A stretch of DNA of 53,676 nt from Verrucomicrobiia bacterium. Its GTDB lineage: Bacteria; Verrucomicrobiota; Verrucomicrobiia; Verrucomicrobiales; Akkermansiaceae. The translations under genes were made by a program, and so were the position numbers. The notes below the pieces were generated by a model. That model was given only the letters and a program-made list of their open reading frames with translations, was not told the DNA's origin and did not search any database. The stretch covers positions 1 through 53,676 of the forward strand of contig JAUIJD010000031.1 in assembly GCA_030431475.1 (NCBI GenBank). Reading direction: 5' to 3'. Positions within the stretch are counted from its first letter, which is position 1, and each line of letters begins with the position of its first letter. Shown one piece after another: positions 24,487 through 33,572 of this stretch.

Positions 24487-26706
24487 CTACCGCTCGACCC
24501 GCACCCGTACGAAGCGCGCGCCATGGAGGGCCGCCGGATCCGGGTCGCGGACGTCGAGGACGAAGTCCGTGTCGGTGAGTATCACCCCCGGCACCCAGGT
24601 CTCGAAGTCCGAGCTGAACTCGACCACCACCGCCACGTCTCCCGGGGCGGGCGCCCGCGAGATCCGGTAGGTATAGTAGGTGGTGCCGCCGACATCACGC
24701 AGCGACGGCACGAACACGCCGGGCGAAGTCGGGAACTGCTGCGAAAGCCCGAGCCCGTACTCGACCAGGTCGGGAATCCCGTCTCCGTCGCCGTCGTGCT
24801 CGTCGGCGGCGAGGGCATTACCGACCGTCACGCTCACCGTTCCCAGGTTCGATTCCTTGAAGCCGTCGAAGGCCGCGTAGGTGAACGAGTCCGCTCCAGC
24901 GAAACCCGGATCCGGGAAATAGGTCGCCTGGGTCCCGGCCAGCGCCACGGTGCCATGGTGCGGCTGGCCGACGATGCGCACCGTGCGCGACTGGCCGTTG
25001 GCATCGGTCGAGGAAAGCGTGACGCTCCCCGGCGTGTCCGCGGCCGTCGCCAGCGTCCGGTCGTTCACCACCGGTGGCGTGTTGTTGGTGAAGAGCCCGC
25101 CCAACCTTCCGTCGTCCTCGCGCTTGTGACAGATGAAGCAGCTCACGTTCTCGCCCTTGAAGAGATTCACGGTTTTCGTCTCCCCGTCGTCGCTGACGGT
25201 GAAGCTGCGGTCGTCGAAGGCCCTCGCCAGCGGACCTCCGCGACGGTCGGCACCGTGGCAGGTCAGGCAGTTGGAGCTCTTGCCGTATTCCTCGTGACGG
25301 TTGATCCACTGGCTGCCGATCGGGTGCATCCCGTGGGGCCCGCCGGTGACGGTGTTCGGCATGGAGCTGTGGCAGGAGGTGCAGTCGGCCAGCGTGCCGG
25401 CATGGCCCTGGACCTGCACGCTCTGCAGGTTGTCGTTGCGGTGGATGGAGGGATAGACCGCGTGCGTCGAGCCATGGCAGGCGCTGCACTGGAGCCCGCC
25501 GTGGCCGGTCGAGAAACGGTAGAGCGAATGTCCGGGCAAGGGCGTGTCGGGCGGGCTGGCGAAGGTCCCGCCCGGCGGCCGCACCGAGCCGTCGCCGAGG
25601 AAGACCGAGGTGAAACGCTCGCCATTCTGGTGGCACGACCCGCAGTTCGGCTCGTCGAGCCAGCCGGTGCGGTTCGGATCGCCCACCGCGCTCATGTTTC
25701 CGTGGCACGACTGGCACTGCATCGAGGCCGCACCGTCGGCCGCCACCGCCGAGCCCATCGCGCCGCGCAGGCAGCGGGTGTCCGATCCCGGATGGCACTG
25801 GTAGCACGAGCTCCTGTTGGCGATGTCGTCGAGGCTCATGCCGTTGTCGGGTGAGGTCACATTCGCATGCAGCCCGTGCATCGATTCGGTGAGCGGCTTC
25901 ACCCCCGGAAAACTCGGCGCCCCGAGCGCCTCGGAGGCATGACAGGCCGCGCACAGCACCGGTCGCTGGAAGTCGCGCACGCTCGCCTCGAGCCCGTCGG
26001 CCGGATAGCCCCTATCGGCCAGCGCGCTGGTGTAGGGTTCGGTGCCCAGATGCTTCTCGTCGTGCAGGCGCAGGATGTTCAGCCGGTAGTCGCGCGAGGG
26101 ATGAACCTCGTTCACCCAGCCGCCCGTCGGTTGCGCCGCCGGGCCGGCTCCCGACCCGTGGCACTTGCGGCAGTCCATTTCCCCGGAAACGGGAAGTACG
26201 ATATCCGTCGTCGCCAGCACCGTGCCGGCCGTCGTTTTCGCCGTGAGGCGCACCATCGGATAGGCCTGGCGATGCCCCGCGTCATCGACCGGCGTGATCG
26301 GCACTCCGGCGGCTTCGAACCAGTTCATCACCCCGTCGAAGTCCATGAACTGCGGATCGTTGTCGGGACCCGGCATGGTTTTGCCGGTGAGACCGGTATC
26401 CGGCGGCAGGGCGACACCGAAGTAGGCGGTGGTGTAGTCCCAGAAATCGGTCTTTCCGATCGAGCTCGTGTTGATCGAGCCGTCGGGATCCGCCACCGCC
26501 TCGTAGGTGACGACGATACCCGTCGTGTCGGTGACCAGATGCCCGTTCGCGTCGATCAGGTGGGCGTCGAAGGTGTTGTAGGGCGGCAGGATGGAAAAGA
26601 CCGAGTAGTCGTCGTCCATGCAATGCATGCCGAGATTGTTCCAGCCGATCAGCGTCTGGGCGCCGGCGGACGCGGCGAGGAGCAGGGATAGAGCGGTGGC
26701 TTTCAT
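24487..26706 (-). CDS. Exported multihaem cytochrome c (nine CxxCH)
   Basis: 739-residue secreted protein with signal peptide 'MKATALSLLLAASAGAQ'. I count nine CxxCH haem sites: CRKCH, CAACH, CYQCH, CQSCH, CGSCH, CSACH, CTSCH, CLTCH and CFICH, spread over about residues 175-545. The N-terminal domain ('WNNLGMHCMDDDYSVFSILPP') is haem-free. After the haems comes a cadherin/Big-like domain (about 560-640) and a tail 'DGDGDGIPDLVEYGLG'. Multihaem proteins of this sort move electrons across or outside the envelope. The start overlaps the stop of the upstream HAF-repeat gene by 4 bases (ATGA). Redox partner unknown. Confidence 0.9.
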   Translation of the reverse strand: MKATALSLLLAASAGAQTLIGWNNLGMHCMDDDYSVFSILPPYNTFDAHLIDANGHLVTDTTGIVVTYEAVADPDGSINTSSIGKTDFWDYTTAYFGVALPPDTGLTGKTMPGPDNDPQFMDFDGVMNWFEAAGVPITPVDDAGHRQAYPMVRLTAKTTAGTVLATTDIVLPVSGEMDCRKCHGSGAGPAAQPTGGWVNEVHPSRDYRLNILRLHDEKHLGTEPYTSALADRGYPADGLEASVRDFQRPVLCAACHASEALGAPSFPGVKPLTESMHGLHANVTSPDNGMSLDDIANRSSCYQCHPGSDTRCLRGAMGSAVAADGAASMQCQSCHGNMSAVGDPNRTGWLDEPNCGSCHQNGERFTSVFLGDGSVRPPGGTFASPPDTPLPGHSLYRFSTGHGGLQCSACHGSTHAVYPSIHRNDNLQSVQVQGHAGTLADCTSCHSSMPNTVTGGPHGMHPIGSQWINRHEEYGKSSNCLTCHGADRRGGPLARAFDDRSFTVSDDGETKTVNLFKGENVSCFICHKREDDGRLGGLFTNNTPPVVNDRTLATAADTPGSVTLSSTDANGQSRTVRIVGQPHHGTVALAGTQATYFPDPGFAGADSFTYAAFDGFKESNLGTVSVTVGNALAADEHDGDGDGIPDLVEYGLGLSQQFPTSPGVFVPSLRDVGGTTYYTYRISRAPAPGDVAVVVEFSSDFETWVPGVILTDTDFVLDVRDPDPAALHGARFVRVRVER

Positions 26707-28457
26707 GGCATCAGCGCCTTGAGGCGGGCGAAGGGATAGGAAGTGGTGAGCGTCACGGTCTCGCGGCCCAACTCGCCGGACACGCGCGACATCTCGGTTG
26801 CGGCGGCGTTCGATCCCGAACTACCAGAGATGCCGTAGCTGGGACCATCGATCCAGATCGAGAGGTCGTCGCTGAACTGCGGGGTCAGGGTGACACCGTC
26901 GGCCACGAGGGACCGGTCGAAGACCAACGACATGCCATCTGCCGTCGGTGTCAGCGAAACACCGGGCCGCGATCCGGTGGCATAGTCGATCAGGTCGGGA
27001 GCGCCGTTTCCATTCACGTCCGTTTCCGGATCGGTCAGTCCTTCAGCAGCCGCCCAGCTCGACCAATCCCACGCGGTGGTGAAGGTGACATCGGCACCTT
27101 CGGAAATCCCGGTCGCGTTGCTGGCGACGACCCGGAAATGATAGGTCGTAGCTGGAGCAAGCCCACTGACCGTTTCCTCCGCCAGCATGGGAAGCGTGCC
27201 GCCTGCCGCCGGCAGGGCCGCGCTCGATCCATAGCCGGCATCGGTGCCGAACTCGAAACTTCCCGTGGTCGCCAACCCCGACGCATTCACTTTCGCACGC
27301 AGCGTGGCACTGGTGGAACTCACTACCACCGCCGGAATCGTCGCCACCGCCGGCTCGGGAAACTCGACCGGGGTCAGGAGGAGTTTGTGGGTGTTCAAGG
27401 TATCGACGCCGTCCGGATGCCCCGAGCAGAGGATGTGCCCGGCATCGTTGACCGCCAGCGCCCGGTCGATGATGAAATCCATGTTGTCATCCATCAACTC
27501 GTTGAGGTCGTCGGCCTGCCATGACGCACCAGGCTTGCTCCAGCGCACCCCACTGGTTTCGGTGAAGGCATCGGCCTTGTGGGCCTCGCCGACGAGGATG
27601 CCGTGGTCGTTGGCATCGGCGATGGTTGCGACGTCCGGCGAGCCCTGATTCGGCAATGGAAGCTGCGTGACGGCCGTCCCGTTTTCACAGACCCACGGAC
27701 GCCGGTCGCGCAGCGGGGTGGTGAATACGATCGCATTGCCGGCGACGAGGCCCGCGTTGTTGATCACGGTCGGGGTCAGCGTGTACCCCGCGGGAGTCGC
27801 GAGGGTGAAATCCTCGAAGGCCCCGTCGGCATGCCGGATGAAGGGATGATAGCCGAGATCGTTGCGCCAGGTGCCGACGATCTGGCCGAGATCGTTGATG
27901 GCTCTCGGATCCGCGCGGGTGGCGTCCGGGGTGAGATCGAAGTGTTCGCCGGTCACGCTGTCGCGCAGCCACAGGTGATCGCGGTAGCCACCGGCCGAGC
28001 TCCCGCTGCCGGGCATCGTGGCGTAGCCGACCACCTGCCCGAGCAGGTTCCCGTCCGTCGCCGGACTGTGGGTGACGAAGCCGTTGGAGAAGTGGTAGTC
28101 GGTCCCGTCCCAGTAGGTATAGCTCCAGGAGTAGGAGTACCAGGCACCGTCGCGCAGCCAGGCGGAGACGTCGGTCGGCACCCCGTCCAAGACGTAAGCT
28201 CCCCGGCCCTGCACCCAGGTGGTCCCAGCCGTGCGGTTGCCGACAGTCAACCCGATCCCGTTGTGCGCGAGGGGCACGAAATCCGTCCCGGCGCCGGACG
28301 GAGCGAGGGGCACGTAGCGATCGAAGTGGGGCAGGGCCGCAAGCTGCGCCTCGGACCAGCCGGTGATGTTGGTGAGCGTGTATTCGGAAGGGACGACCGC
28401 AGCGGAAGCGGCGTTGAGGGAAAAGAGAATCGTCAGAAGTCGAAAGTTCGTCTGCAT
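26703..28457 (-). CDS. Secreted HAF-repeat protein with FN3-like domain
   Basis: 584-residue secreted protein from the ATG at 28457 (signal 'MQTNFRLLTILFSLNAASA'). The first half contains HAF-type repeats ('INDLGQIVGTW', 'INNAGLVAGNA', 'VNDAGHILCSG', 'ANDHGILVGEA'), probably a beta-propeller. Then comes an FN3-like domain ('GLAPATTYHFRVVASNATG'), an EF-like 'DVNGNGAPDLIDYATG' segment and a C-terminal beta domain. No enzyme motif is visible. Translational coupling to the nine-haem cytochrome suggests that the two act together at the cell surface (inference). Confidence 0.8.
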   Translation of the reverse strand: MQTNFRLLTILFSLNAASAAVVPSEYTLTNITGWSEAQLAALPHFDRYVPLAPSGAGTDFVPLAHNGIGLTVGNRTAGTTWVQGRGAYVLDGVPTDVSAWLRDGAWYSYSWSYTYWDGTDYHFSNGFVTHSPATDGNLLGQVVGYATMPGSGSSAGGYRDHLWLRDSVTGEHFDLTPDATRADPRAINDLGQIVGTWRNDLGYHPFIRHADGAFEDFTLATPAGYTLTPTVINNAGLVAGNAIVFTTPLRDRRPWVCENGTAVTQLPLPNQGSPDVATIADANDHGILVGEAHKADAFTETSGVRWSKPGASWQADDLNELMDDNMDFIIDRALAVNDAGHILCSGHPDGVDTLNTHKLLLTPVEFPEPAVATIPAVVVSSTSATLRAKVNASGLATTGSFEFGTDAGYGSSAALPAAGGTLPMLAEETVSGLAPATTYHFRVVASNATGISEGADVTFTTAWDWSSWAAAEGLTDPETDVNGNGAPDLIDYATGSRPGVSLTPTADGMSLVFDRSLVADGVTLTPQFSDDLSIWIDGPSYGISGSSGSNAAATEMSRVSGELGRETVTLTTSYPFARLKALMP

Positions 28458-28579
28458 GGATGGAGAGGTGGAAGATGATGAGCAAAGTCCGGACGCCATT
28501 CCGCTCCGGCACTTGAGGGACATCGGTCCCCGCACGGGGTGGCCGAACAAGAGGGCCACCCTTCAATCAACCATCGCCA

Positions 28580-29083
28580 TCAAAGGCGCATCACCACCCC
28601 GGGACGCCGCATGAACGGCGGGTCTCCACGATTCCCGCGGATGGGCGGAGCAAGAACGGCAATCTCGGTGCTCCCGAGGATCGAGCTCGCGAACGCCCCC
28701 AGGTCCCGACCCGCGATCGCCGCGTTGGGGCAGCTCACCGTCGGATCCGGCTCGGCGCCGGTTTCCGACGATCCGGCCGCAAACTGATGATCCCCGTGTC
28801 TGGTATCGGATTCTCCGAACAGCAGCTTCTCGCATCCCTGATGATGATGAGGAGCCGCACGATCGGCCGCGTGGTGAAGCGTGACATGAACCACGCCGCC
28901 ACTGAAGGACCATCGGGTCTGGTGTTCGCTGCCGCCGTGGGTGAGCAGAAGCACCCAAGCTGCAGCCATTGGCAGTTGGGATGCCATCAGCAGCACCATC
29001 CCGACCAGCGTGAGCAGCCGCGGGCATGCACCCCGCGAAGCGCCGCCACCTGCGCCTGATTCCGCTGATTCGCACTGCTTCAC
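28580..29083 (-). CDS. Small His-rich exported/membrane protein, unknown
   Basis: 167-residue open frame with one hydrophobic segment near the N-terminus ('LLTLVGMVLLMASQLPMAAAWVLLL'). A His-rich patch follows ('HVTLHHAADRAAPHHHQGC'), with further 'HGDHQ' and two cysteines. That composition suggests metal binding, but I recognise no family. It lies upstream of the HAF/cytochrome genes on the same strand with a 122-base gap. Coding quality is moderate; confidence is limited. Confidence 0.5.
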   Translation of the reverse strand: MKQCESAESGAGGGASRGACPRLLTLVGMVLLMASQLPMAAAWVLLLTHGGSEHQTRWSFSGGVVHVTLHHAADRAAPHHHQGCEKLLFGESDTRHGDHQFAAGSSETGAEPDPTVSCPNAAIAGRDLGAFASSILGSTEIAVLAPPIRGNRGDPPFMRRPGVVMRL

Positions 29084-29192
29084 TCAACAAAAGGCCATAT
29101 GGCACCGCCAATCCGACGTCAAGCTTGCGGCGGAACTCCCGCGACCTCCCCCTTGACCCCACCGCGCCGAAAGCCGAGCCTGCGGCGTCCGC

Positions 29193-30395
29193 ATGGCCAC
29201 CGCCCTCGAGTTTCATCCGATCGACGAGATCATCGCCGAAATCGCCGCCGGCCGCATGGTCCTCGTCGCCGACGACCCCGAGCGCGAGAACGAAGCCGAC
29301 CTGATCGCCGCCGCCTCGCTCTGCACCCGGGAAATCGTCTCCTTCATGGCCGTCCACGGCCGCGGCCTGATCTGCGCACCCATCACCGCCGAGCGCGCCG
29401 AGGAGCTCGAGCTGCCGCAGATGAGCCGCCGCAACCGCGAGGGCCACAAGACCGCCTTCACCATCTCGGTCGATGCCGCCAAGGGCATCACCACCGGCAT
29501 CTCCGCCGCCGACCGGGCGCTGTGCATCCGCCAGCTCGCCGAGGCCGATTGCGGGGCCGACGACTTCGTGCAGCCCGGCCACGTCTTCCCCCTCCAGGCC
29601 ATGCCCGGCGGCACCCTGCGCCGCGCCGGCCACACCGAGGCCGCCATCGACCTCGCCCGCCTCGCCGGACTGACCCCCGCCGGCGTGATCTGCGAGGTGA
29701 TGAATGACGATGGCACCATGGCCCGCGTCGGCGAGCTGGGCGAGTTTCAGAAAACGCACGGACTCAAGGCCTGCACCATCGCCCAGCTCATCGAGTACCG
29801 CCGGCACTCCGAGAAGCTCGTCACCCGCGAGGAGACCATCAAGCTGCCCACCGACCACGGCGAGTTCGACTGCCACCTCTACCACGTCGATCTCGACGGC
29901 TCGCACCACCTCGCGCTTTCCCGCGGGGAAATCGATCCCGACAAGCCGACGCTGGTCCGCGTCCACAGCGAGTGCCTCACCGGCGACGTCTTCATGTCGC
30001 AGCGCTGCGATTGCGGCGGCCAGCTCCACACCGCCATGGCCCGCATCGCCGAGGAAGGCGGCGTGCTCCTCTACCTCCGGCAGGAGGGCCGCGGCATCGG
30101 TCTGCCTGCCAAAATCCACGCCTACAAGCTGCAGGAGCAGGGCCTCGACACCATCGAGGCCAACGAGAAGCTCGGCTTCTCCGCGGACCTCCGGGACTAC
30201 GGCATGGGCGCCCAGATGCTTCAGGACCTCGGCGTCGGCAAGATCCGCCTGCTGACCAACAACCCGAAGAAGGTCGTCGGCCTCGACGGCTACGGCCTCG
30301 AGATCGTCGAGCAGCTCCCGATTTCCCTGCCGCCCAACGAACACAACCAGCGCTACCTCGACACCAAGCGCGAGCGCATGGGACACCGGATCTAG
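29193..30395 (+). CDS. ribBA: RibBA: DHBP synthase / GTP cyclohydrolase II
   Basis: 400-residue bifunctional riboflavin enzyme. The N-terminal RibB half (about 5-205) converts ribulose-5-P to dihydroxybutanone phosphate and shows 'ADDPERENEADLIAAASL' and 'GHVFPLQAMPGG...RAGHTEAAIDL'. The C-terminal RibA half opens the GTP ring and shows the zinc site Cys-x10-Cys-x-Cys ('ECLTGDVFMSQRCDCGGQ') and 'RQEGRGIGLPAKIHAYKLQ'. Both halves look intact. First gene of a ribBA-ribH-nusB set; no FMN riboswitch is recognisable upstream. A palindromic repeat (copy B) separates it from ribH. Confidence 0.97.
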   Translation: MATALEFHPIDEIIAEIAAGRMVLVADDPERENEADLIAAASLCTREIVSFMAVHGRGLICAPITAERAEELELPQMSRRNREGHKTAFTISVDAAKGITTGISAADRALCIRQLAEADCGADDFVQPGHVFPLQAMPGGTLRRAGHTEAAIDLARLAGLTPAGVICEVMNDDGTMARVGELGEFQKTHGLKACTIAQLIEYRRHSEKLVTREETIKLPTDHGEFDCHLYHVDLDGSHHLALSRGEIDPDKPTLVRVHSECLTGDVFMSQRCDCGGQLHTAMARIAEEGGVLLYLRQEGRGIGLPAKIHAYKLQEQGLDTIEANEKLGFSADLRDYGMGAQMLQDLGVGKIRLLTNNPKKVVGLDGYGLEIVEQLPISLPPNEHNQRYLDTKRERMGHRI

Positions 30396-30406
30396 GAGTG
30401 GCGTCC

Positions 30407-30514
30407 GGAGTGGCGCTTTCCCAAGCGCCATGAGCCGGGCTGGCGATCTCCGGATCGCCCACGGAGACCGGAAGCCGCCGCTCCTTGATCAGGACGCCAG
30501 GAAAGCGCCCCTCC
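30407..30514. repeat. Palindromic intergenic repeat (copy B)
   Basis: 108-base copy of the element at 14488-14603. It has GGAGTGGCGC-TTTCCCAA-GCGCC, ATGAGCCGGG, the hairpin GGCGATCTCCGGATCGCC, and a degraded right end GCGCCCCTCC. It starts 12 bases after the ribBA stop and fills the gap to ribH. Confidence 0.8.
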
Positions 30515-30543
30515 GGTTGACATTTCCACGACCCGCCGCCATA
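30515..30543 (+). promoter_or_regulatory. Possible ribH promoter
   Basis: TTGACA (30515-30520), 17-base spacer, CATAGC (30538-30543), nine bases before the ribH ATG. The -35 is perfect but the -10 is weak. It lies directly at the right edge of repeat copy B, so ribH may be transcribed independently of ribBA with a short leader. Confidence 0.4.
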
Positions 30544-30551
30544 GCAACCGC

Positions 30552-31064
30552 ATGTCTCAGGCGCTCCCGCCAAAGCCCCGCTCGATCGGCCCCCGCGTCC
30601 GCATCGGCATCGTCGCCGCGAAATACAACGAGCAGTTCGCCGACGCGCTCGTCGACAACGCCGTCGAGGAGATCGGCGAGCTCATGCCGTCGACCCGCAT
30701 CGACCTGATTCGCGTGCCCGGAGCCTTCGAGATCCCGGTCGCCGTGTCCGCCGTACTCCAACGCGACCCTCCGGGGGCGGTCATCGCCCTCGGCTGCGTG
30801 ATCCGCGGCGCCACCGACCACGCCGACCTGATCACCCGCTCGGTGACCGACGCCCTCCAGCAGCTGGCGGTGAAGCACCACGTCCCGGTGATCAACGAGG
30901 TCCTGCTGGTCGACGACGAGAAGCAGGCCTACGCCCGCAGCATCGGCTCGAAGCTCAACCGCGGACGCGAGGCCGCCCGCGCCGCCGCCGCGATGATCGA
31001 CGTCTTCCAGGAGCTGAACCGCACCATGCCGATCGGCGCCGAACCCCCGAACCGCGTCCGCTGA
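30552..31064 (+). CDS. ribH: Lumazine synthase (6,7-dimethyl-8-ribityllumazine synthase)
   Basis: 170-residue RibH, which condenses the RibA-derived pyrimidine with the RibB-derived butanone phosphate. Landmarks: 'IVAAKYNEQFADALVDNAVE', 'RVPGAFEIPVAV', 'VIALGCVIRGATDHADLITR' with the catalytic His, and 'VPVINEVLLVDDEKQAYAR'. Length is normal with a short basic N-terminal addition. It is 2 bases from the nusB start. Confidence 0.97.
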   Translation: MSQALPPKPRSIGPRVRIGIVAAKYNEQFADALVDNAVEEIGELMPSTRIDLIRVPGAFEIPVAVSAVLQRDPPGAVIALGCVIRGATDHADLITRSVTDALQQLAVKHHVPVINEVLLVDDEKQAYARSIGSKLNRGREAARAAAAMIDVFQELNRTMPIGAEPPNRVR

Positions 31065-31066
31065 CC

Positions 31067-31951
31067 ATGCCCAGCCGCCGCCAGATCCGCGAGGCGGTGG
31101 TGCAGTTCCTCTACTGCGCCGACCTCGAGGGAGGGGCCGACCCCTCCGAACTCCGTGAGCCGTTCTGGCAGTTCGTCACCGAGTCGGACCGCAAGGCCCT
31201 CGTCCTTGCGACATGGAAAAGCCTGCGGCACTTCGCCACCGGTCGCGAGGAACGCTACGACGAGTTGCTCGGCCGCCTGCCGGCCGCCCGCGAGGCGCTC
31301 GCCGGTGACGCCGATCTCGAGCGCCCCGCCTCCCTGCTCGAGCGCATCGCCACCCTCGAGCACGAGTGGTCGTCCCGGCTCCATTCGCTTTCCAACCTGC
31401 GGCGCGACGACGACCCCGACCTCGTCACCGAGCGCTTCACCGAAGGAATCGAGAAGCTCTTTTCGATCGACCGGGACCTCAGCGCCGCCCGCACCGAGTT
31501 CCTGCGCACCCTGGACGACCACCCCGGCCTCCGCCCGAAACTCGAACCGGTCGCCGGTTCGCTCAACCGCCTCGGCCGCATCTCGGAGCGCCTCAAACAA
31601 CTGGAACATCCGGAGGAGTTCCCCGAACAGGGCGACCTCAAGAAGATCCTCTCGTCGAAGACCTCGATCGCGAAACTGCGCTCCGAGACCGACCGCATCG
31701 TCGACGCGGTCCTCGCGGTGAAGCCGCAGCTCGACGAACAGCTCGACGGCGTCATCGAAAACTTCGCCCCCGAGCGCATCGATCCGATCGATCGCGCCAT
31801 CCTGCGCCTCGGCGCCTGGGAAATCCTGCACAATCCCGACGTCCCGAACCCGGTCGCCATCAACGAGGCCGTCGAACTGGCCAAGAAGTTCGGTACCACC
31901 GACTCCGGCCGCTTCGTCAACGGCATCCTCGACCGCATCGCCAAGGGCTGA
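31067..31951 (+). CDS. nusB: Transcription antitermination factor NusB, enlarged
   Basis: 294 residues, about twice the usual NusB. The N-terminal 'RRQIREAVVQFLYCADL' and C-terminal 'PIDRAILRLGAWEILHNPDV...AINEAVELAKKFGTTDSGRFVNGILDRI' are standard NusB text. Between them (about 50-190) is an extra, helical, Arg/Glu/Leu-rich segment. NusB with S10 binds boxA RNA and prevents premature Rho termination in rRNA operons. It follows ribH with 2 bases between, the common ribH-nusB order. The insertion may be a lineage feature; its function is unknown. Confidence 0.93.
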   Translation: MPSRRQIREAVVQFLYCADLEGGADPSELREPFWQFVTESDRKALVLATWKSLRHFATGREERYDELLGRLPAAREALAGDADLERPASLLERIATLEHEWSSRLHSLSNLRRDDDPDLVTERFTEGIEKLFSIDRDLSAARTEFLRTLDDHPGLRPKLEPVAGSLNRLGRISERLKQLEHPEEFPEQGDLKKILSSKTSIAKLRSETDRIVDAVLAVKPQLDEQLDGVIENFAPERIDPIDRAILRLGAWEILHNPDVPNPVAINEAVELAKKFGTTDSGRFVNGILDRIAKG

Positions 31952-31956
31952 GGGCC

Positions 31957-31984
31957 GGGGTTTCGGGGTTTCGGGGTTTCGGGG
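31957..31984. repeat. Tandem GGGGTTTC repeat
   Basis: Three exact GGGGTTTC units plus a final GGGG, starting 5 bases after the nusB stop. Confidence 0.85.
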
Positions 31985-32168
31985 TGACCGGATGCGGACC
32001 GCGTGCCTCCCGCCGCGCCCCGCGCAGCCCGGGCCGCTCCACTCGGGGCCGGCGCTCCAACTCCGCGCCGATTTTCCCATCCCCATCCCGCACGGGAACT
32101 GCTAGAAACACGGCCGTTCCCGGTTCCAGACATCTTTGGAACATGGAACTTCTCACTTGGAACTTCCG

Positions 32169-33542
32169 ATGCAGCGCCACCCCACCCCCTTCCAGACCCG
32201 CACCCTCTGGCGCGCCGCCACCGCCGTCGCCATCGGCGTGATCGGCGTCCTCCTCGTCGCCTTCATCTGGCTCCTCGGCAAGGTGCTCGGCTTCCTCCAG
32301 CCGGTGGTCGTGCCGCTCGCCGTCGCCGGCATCATCGCCTACCTGCTCGACCCGGTCGTCCGCTGGTTCCAGAAGCGCGGGCTCTCCCGCCTCAAGGCCG
32401 TGATCGCCACCTTCGGCGCCTTCCTCCTCGCCGGCGGCCTGCTCATCGGGATCACCATCCCCATGGTCGGCAACCAGATCAACGAGATCCAGCTCAAGCG
32501 AAGCCTCAAGGTCGAGTCGGCGAAAACCGACGACGGCCAGGCGGCTCCCGCCAGCCGGACACTCGACCAGAAGGTCGTCCTCGCGCTCGCCAACACCCGC
32601 ACCGACCACCCGTGGACGCAGCCCATCATCGACAGCCTGCTCGCGCCGCCCATTGCCGACGACGCCACGGTGGATTCCCGTTCCGAGAAGCGCGACCAGA
32701 CCTCGGACAAGCTCCGCGCCTGGGCCGCCAGCGAGGCGGACCCGAAGCCCGCGCTCGGCATCGAGTTCGCCGACACCACCCTGTGGCAGCAGCTCAAGAA
32801 GCTGAGCGACGACCTTCTCGAGTGGATCAAGGGCGGCACCGGCAAGGTCCTCGGGTTCCTCGGGCTGGTGCTCGGATTCCTGATGGTCCCCATCTACCTC
32901 TACTTCTTCCTCAAGGACGCCTCGTCGATCCGCGAAAGCTGGCACAACTACGTCCCGCTCAAGGCCTCGCGCTTCAAGGACGAGGTGATCGAGACGCTGA
33001 CCGAGATCAACGGCTACATGATCTCCTTCTTCCGCGGCCAGGTGCTGGTCGCCTTCATCGACGGCCTCCTCATCGGCATCGCCCTGACCATCTTCGGCCT
33101 GCCGCTCGGCGCGCTGATCGGCATCATGATGGCCATCGTCGGCATCATTCCCTTCGTCGGCAACATCATCACCCTCATCCCCGCCTGCCTGATCGCCTGG
33201 TTCCACTACTCGGATCCCGCCCACGCCTCCATCGTCGGCGAAAACCCGTGGGCCAACGTGGCGGCGGTCTGCGCGATCTTCTTCATCGCCCAGCAGATCA
33301 ACTCGATGGTCACCGCGCCGAAGATCGTCGGCGACTCGGTCGGACTGCATCCGATGACCGTCATTTTCTCGATGATCTTCTGGTCGCTCATCCTCGGCGG
33401 CTTCGTCGGTGCCCTGCTTGCCGTGCCGCTGACCGCCTCCATCAAGGTCCTGTTCCGCCGCTACATCTGGGAAAAGCAGATCAACCAGCCCCCGCCGGAC
33501 AGCTCGACCGTCGGCGACGGCGAAGGGCTAGAAGCGACCTGA
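32169..33542 (+). CDS. AI-2E family transporter/permease
   Basis: 457-residue membrane protein of the AI-2E/YdiK family. Hydrophobic segments occur at about 18-60 ('AIGVIGVLLVAFIWLLGKVL'), about 78-95, about 230-255 and in a run from about 295 to 425, including 'GALIGIMMAIVGIIPFVGNI' (the family signature region) and 'FSMIFWSLILGGFVGALLAVPL'. Between the N-terminal pair and the rest is a soluble insert (about 100-215) with many charged residues. Members export peptides, ions or signals. The ATG at 32169 is preferred to the one at 32136, which lies in a TTGGAA-repeat leader. Confidence 0.88.
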   Translation: MQRHPTPFQTRTLWRAATAVAIGVIGVLLVAFIWLLGKVLGFLQPVVVPLAVAGIIAYLLDPVVRWFQKRGLSRLKAVIATFGAFLLAGGLLIGITIPMVGNQINEIQLKRSLKVESAKTDDGQAAPASRTLDQKVVLALANTRTDHPWTQPIIDSLLAPPIADDATVDSRSEKRDQTSDKLRAWAASEADPKPALGIEFADTTLWQQLKKLSDDLLEWIKGGTGKVLGFLGLVLGFLMVPIYLYFFLKDASSIRESWHNYVPLKASRFKDEVIETLTEINGYMISFFRGQVLVAFIDGLLIGIALTIFGLPLGALIGIMMAIVGIIPFVGNIITLIPACLIAWFHYSDPAHASIVGENPWANVAAVCAIFFIAQQINSMVTAPKIVGDSVGLHPMTVIFSMIFWSLILGGFVGALLAVPLTASIKVLFRRYIWEKQINQPPPDSSTVGDGEGLEAT

Positions 33543-33572
33543 ACGGCACACCCCGCCAACGGCACGCCGTCG

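Noticed and set aside
29084-29192. FMN riboswitch before ribBA
   Set aside because: Only about 109 bases are available and none of the conserved RFN-element segments are visible.
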